Shown piece by piece: positions 61,322 through 64,000 of a stretch of DNA of 64,000 nt; position 1 is the first letter of the stretch; each line of letters begins with the position of its first letter. The translations under genes and the position numbers were made by a program. Below the pieces are notes generated by a model. That model ran no database searches. It was given only the letters and a program-made list of their open reading frames with translations, and was not told where the DNA came from. The stretch comes from Pseudoalteromonas apostichopi (GTDB taxonomy: Bacteria > Pseudomonadota > Gammaproteobacteria > Enterobacterales > Alteromonadaceae): NCBI RefSeq assembly GCF_030297135.1, contig NZ_AP028066.1, positions 806,001-870,000 on the forward strand. Direction: 5' to 3'.

Positions 61322-62028
61322 CGTGATAATCCTTTTGCAAGCTTCAGCCACAACGGCGTAGGAAGCATTCTTAAAAATTTTAAAATGAAGGTAAAACGGT
61401 GCGGAAAATGCACTTCTTTGCGCCTTTTCGCGACACCTTTAAAAATATAGTTTGCCGCTTCTTCTGCGCTGACTGCCATTGGCATAGGAAAGTCATTTTT
61501 TTCTGTCAGCGGCGTTTTAACAAATCCGGGGTGAACTAGCGTGACATCCACATCGTTTAAATCAACAGCTAAGCTGTTAGCTAAATAACTGACTCCCGCT
61601 TTAGAAGCGCCATAAGCTTGGCTACGTGGTAAAGGCAAGTAAGTTACACTAGAGCTCACTATAACGAGCTGCCCACCGGGTTTTATTTTTGGTAACAATG
61701 CCTCAAGACAATAGCCCATACTAAGTAGATTGGTGGTGATCACACGCTCGAACAAACTACTATCAAAATTACGTGCATCATTAATGTATTCACAATTGCC
61801 TGCATTTAAAATGACACGATCAAATTGCGTATATGCCACTGTGCTCGAACGTATATCCTGAAGGTCTGTTGCATCAAACTGGCAAGACTCGATATTTTGG
61901 TACTGACTTAATTTGGCAAGCTTTTCTGTATTCCTACCGCAAGCAATAACTTGCTCACCCTTGTCTGCATAAAGCTTTGCCAATGACTCACCAATACCAG
62001 AAGTTGCGCCTGTAATTAATGTCGTCAT
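61318..62028 (-). CDS. Short-chain dehydrogenase/reductase
   Basis: This 236-residue Rossmann enzyme has the cofactor motif TGATSGIGESLA and RNTEKL after strand 2 (NADPH-type). NAGNCEY replaces the usual NNAG, and the catalytic Ser and Tyr-x-x-x-Lys are in VSSSVTYLP and YGASKAG. It reduces or oxidises an alcohol/ketone in the pathway of the operon; the substrate is unknown. It starts at the base where the NTF2-like gene stops. Confidence 0.9.
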   Translation of the reverse strand: MTTLITGATSGIGESLAKLYADKGEQVIACGRNTEKLAKLSQYQNIESCQFDATDLQDIRSSTVAYTQFDRVILNAGNCEYINDARNFDSSLFERVITTNLLSMGYCLEALLPKIKPGGQLVIVSSSVTYLPLPRSQAYGASKAGVSYLANSLAVDLNDVDVTLVHPGFVKTPLTEKNDFPMPMAVSAEEAANYIFKGVAKRRKEVHFPHRFTFILKFLRMLPTPLWLKLAKGLSR

Positions 62029-62456
62029 TATGCACTCGCCCTTTTATCGATAAATTTTACAGCAGAACCAAGCACTGGAATATGCCTGTAAAGCATAGCC
62101 CCTACGTCAAAATAATCGCGATGCTCAATAATTTTGTCGTCATTAAATTTTAAGCGGCTATGTCCCTCAACTGAAATTGCTTGGCCTTTTTTAAGTTTTG
62201 GATGACGATACTGCATGGTCCAATAAATAAACGCGTTTTCCTCTTTACTGTAGGTATTTTCAATAACAAATTCGCAGGAAATCACATTAGCATAAAGATT
62301 TTTAAAATAATCACGCAGCGCCTCAAGACCATTTACTGCATGCAAGGGATCTGCAAACTGAATGTCTGGGTGATAGATATCATCCAATAACTGTAAATTA
62401 TCTTTATTGAGTGTTTGATAAACATTAATAAATCTATCAAGGGTCGCCTTTTCCAT
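62028..62456 (-). CDS. SnoaL/NTF2-like protein
   Basis: This 142-residue protein with the NTF2-like cone fold (VYQTLNKDNLQLLDDIYHPD, then FADPLHAVNGLEAL, then VEGHSRLKFNDDKIIEHRDY) matches the nuclear transport factor 2 proteins found between phr and the SDR gene in this operon type. It probably binds a small hydrophobic ligand or catalyses an isomerisation. It is one base downstream of phr and shares a base with the SDR gene. Confidence 0.88.
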   Translation of the reverse strand: MEKATLDRFINVYQTLNKDNLQLLDDIYHPDIQFADPLHAVNGLEALRDYFKNLYANVISCEFVIENTYSKEENAFIYWTMQYRHPKLKKGQAISVEGHSRLKFNDDKIIEHRDYFDVGAMLYRHIPVLGSAVKFIDKRASA

Positions 62457-62457
62457 G

Positions 62458-63849
62458 TCACACCTTAAATGCGTTTAACGCTCGCTCTCGCGCTGCTTTA
62501 TGATCAACAATTGCTGGCCAATAACTGCTCGACTTACCCTGTTTCGCTAAATAGTCATGCGGAAAATGGATTTGCTTGGCAGGAATTTTTTCCAGCTCTG
62601 GTAAATATTTACGGATAAATTCACCATCTGGATCAAATCGCTCACTTTGAGTGATTGGATTAAAAATTCGAAAATACGGCTGAGCATCGCAGCCTGTGCT
62701 TGCAGCCCATTGCCAGCCGCCGTTGTTAGATGCTAGATCACCATCAATAAGGTGTTGCATAAAAAAGCGCTCACCTCTACGCCAATCAATTAGTAAGTGT
62801 TTAGTTAAAAAGCTCGCTACCACCATACGTAAACGATTATGCATCCAGCCAGTTTGAAGTAACTGCCTCATAGCGGCATCAACCAATGGGTAGCCTGTTT
62901 TACCTTCGCACCATGCTTGAAAGTCACTTTCATCATCACGCCATGCCACAGCGTTGTATTTCTCGTTAAAGTTGTCGTATTTACTTAGGTTTGGATAAAT
63001 CGCCATAAGGTGACGGTAAAATTCACGCCAAATCAGTTCGTTTACCCAGCAAAACAAGTTACTTTTGCTGCTGCGTAATACATCAGGATGACGCTGTTGA
63101 ATAAGTGCTAATAATTGCTGAACGCTGACAATGCCAAGAGCTAAGTAAGGACTTAAACCAGAGGTGCCTTTGATGCTTGGGATATCGCGTTGCTCTTGAT
63201 AGCTTGCTAACTTTTCTTCAATGAAACGTGCGCATACATGGCTGAGTGTATCATCATCAACAGGCCATTTATCTGAGCTACCGTCTGTGGCTAACAACTC
63301 ACTTGACTGCCACTCAATAGGCTCGAACATCTGAGGCGGCTCAGCAAAATAAAAATGGGTGTCTTGATAAACTTTAAGCCATGCATTTTTAAATGGCGTA
63401 AAAACTTTAAACATCTCACCGCTTTGATTTTTGATACTCCCAGGCGGCGCAATTACATCACCGTCGTAAGCATAAAAGGTAATGCCTTTACTGTCAGCAT
63501 GCTGTAAAAAAGCTTTATCACGGTTAACTTCGTTAAGCTCATATTCGTTATTGGCATATACATTTTTTACTTGGTGTTGATCGCAAAATAACGCTAATTT
63601 TTCTACGCATCCAACGTAATCTTTCGCATCAATAACATGTAATTTAATACCTTTGCTGGCTAAAAGTTCACCTAGAAAACGAAGCCTGCGTTTTAGTAAA
63701 TCGAGCTGAATTGCTGCTACATCATGCGCTTGCCATTGCTTTTCGGTAATAAAAAAAACCGCATGCTGGCAACCATTTTCGATAGCCTGATACAAAGCAT
63801 CGTTATTAAAAAGGCGCAGATCGCGCCTAAACCAAAATAATGTATTCAT
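62458..63849 (-). CDS. phr: Deoxyribodipyrimidine photolyase
   Basis: This 463-residue flavoenzyme repairs UV-made pyrimidine dimers with light. The N-terminal antenna domain begins LFWFRRDLRLFNNDAL. The C-terminal FAD domain has TSGLSPYLALGIVS, NELIWREFYRHL and the signature GWMHNRLRMVVASFLTKHLL with GDLASNNGGWQWAASTG. It has the length and motifs of a class I CPD photolyase. It overlaps the upstream ybgA-type gene by one base, so it is co-expressed with the light-stress operon. Confidence 0.95.
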   Translation of the reverse strand: MNTLFWFRRDLRLFNNDALYQAIENGCQHAVFFITEKQWQAHDVAAIQLDLLKRRLRFLGELLASKGIKLHVIDAKDYVGCVEKLALFCDQHQVKNVYANNEYELNEVNRDKAFLQHADSKGITFYAYDGDVIAPPGSIKNQSGEMFKVFTPFKNAWLKVYQDTHFYFAEPPQMFEPIEWQSSELLATDGSSDKWPVDDDTLSHVCARFIEEKLASYQEQRDIPSIKGTSGLSPYLALGIVSVQQLLALIQQRHPDVLRSSKSNLFCWVNELIWREFYRHLMAIYPNLSKYDNFNEKYNAVAWRDDESDFQAWCEGKTGYPLVDAAMRQLLQTGWMHNRLRMVVASFLTKHLLIDWRRGERFFMQHLIDGDLASNNGGWQWAASTGCDAQPYFRIFNPITQSERFDPDGEFIRKYLPELEKIPAKQIHFPHDYLAKQGKSSSYWPAIVDHKAARERALNAFKV

Positions 63850-64000
63850 TAAATTCCGTAGCGTAATTTTAGTTCGTTCGGATATGGATCGAGGTAGACT
63901 TGTTTGGCTAGGTACTCATTTGGATGCACTTTTAAGTGATGCTTTATCAGTGTAAGTGGTACGTAAAGTGGCACTAACCCTTGGCGGTATTCATCAATTG
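63849..64000 (-). CDS. ybgA: YbgA-like DUF1722 protein, C-terminal part
   Basis: The frame is open to the end of the window and stops at 63851-63849 on the minus strand. It gives the last 49 or so residues: YRQGLVPLYVPLTLIKHHLK and then EYLAKQVYLDPYPNELKLR. This is the C-terminus of DUF1722 (YbgA), which is next to phr in many bacteria, often fused to DUF523. The remainder lies outside the window. Confidence 0.85.
   Translation of the reverse strand, partial: IDEYRQGLVPLYVPLTLIKHHLKVHPNEYLAKQVYLDPYPNELKLRYGI

Noticed and set aside
63347..63364. AAATAAAAATGGGTGTCT inside phr, 17 of 18 bases like the left outer repeat of the RAYT element (inverted)
   Set aside because: It lies in well-formed phr coding sequence (residues THFYF), with no second repeat nearby. 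Chance in A+T-rich coding DNA is the simplest reading, although a transposase target site cannot be ruled out.
1..64000. rRNA, tRNA and phage genes
   Set aside because: No stretch resembling tRNA cloverleafs, rRNA conserved segments or phage structural genes was recognised by eye; a tRNA scan was not possible.

Overview
The window looks like a piece of chromosome from a marine gammaproteobacterium of the Pseudoalteromonas/Alteromonadales type. The reasons are moderate-to-low G+C, the gene families present (tandem secreted M4 and M28 proteases with PPC tails, an E. coli-like IlvI/IlvH pair, a RAYT transposase, Xni, YbgA-photolyase) and a fadD-rnd / tsaB-yoaA neighbourhood like that of E. coli. 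This assignment is inference; the window has no rRNA or tRNA to confirm it.

Layout. 1-3.6 kb (+): a sugar-oxidation cluster with the end of a DUF1080 protein, a GMC oxidoreductase, its Tat/lipoprotein small subunit, and a periplasmic TIM-barrel isomerase. It resembles 3-keto-glycoside pathways. 3.65-6.4 kb (-): five small genes, each bounded by attC-like sites, forming an integron cassette array with no integrase in the window. It includes an Mrr-like nuclease with a Cys-rich tail. 6.9-13.4 kb: an NTF2-like protein, a membrane-anchored LuxR-type regulator, and a divergent RND efflux operon (adaptor, CusA/CzcA-like pump, DUF3240, cytochrome b561) with no outer-membrane channel. 14.3-22.6 kb: rnd, fadD, an alpha/beta hydrolase, phoA, tsaB and a YoaA-type helicase. 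22.7-26.8 kb: two secreted metalloproteases with near-identical C-terminal tails. 27.2-31.1 kb: an MscS channel, a Na+/H+ antiporter, a GAF-GGDEF protein and a small charged protein. 31.3-38.6 kb: the complete histidine operon hisL-hisGDCBHAFIE with a well-formed attenuator.

38.6-50.6 kb holds single genes: a beta-lactamase-fold hydrolase, an 18-residue-repeat surface protein, a lipoprotein, a DUF1289 protein, a GT25 glycosyltransferase, an M61 peptidase, a coiled-coil diguanylate cyclase, ppnN, xni, a DUF3192 protein and a large unknown protein. 50.8-51.8 kb is an NAD-type isocitrate dehydrogenase. 51.9-53.3 kb is a RAYT transposase gene flanked by two nested pairs of short inverted repeats. 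53.5-55.9 kb is ilvIH behind a Leu/Val-rich leader peptide and terminator. 56.0-56.3 kb encodes HU. 56.5-64.0 kb (-) is a tightly packed operon, ybgA(part)-phr-NTF2-SDR-FAD oxidoreductase-DUF1365-cfa-DUF2878-chalcone-isomerase-like-DUF3833, of the kind linked elsewhere to the RpoE/ChrR photo-oxidative response.

The regions most worth a second look are the cassette array, the RND operon with its anchored regulator, the RAYT element, the two amino-acid leader attenuators and the lipid/light-stress operon.
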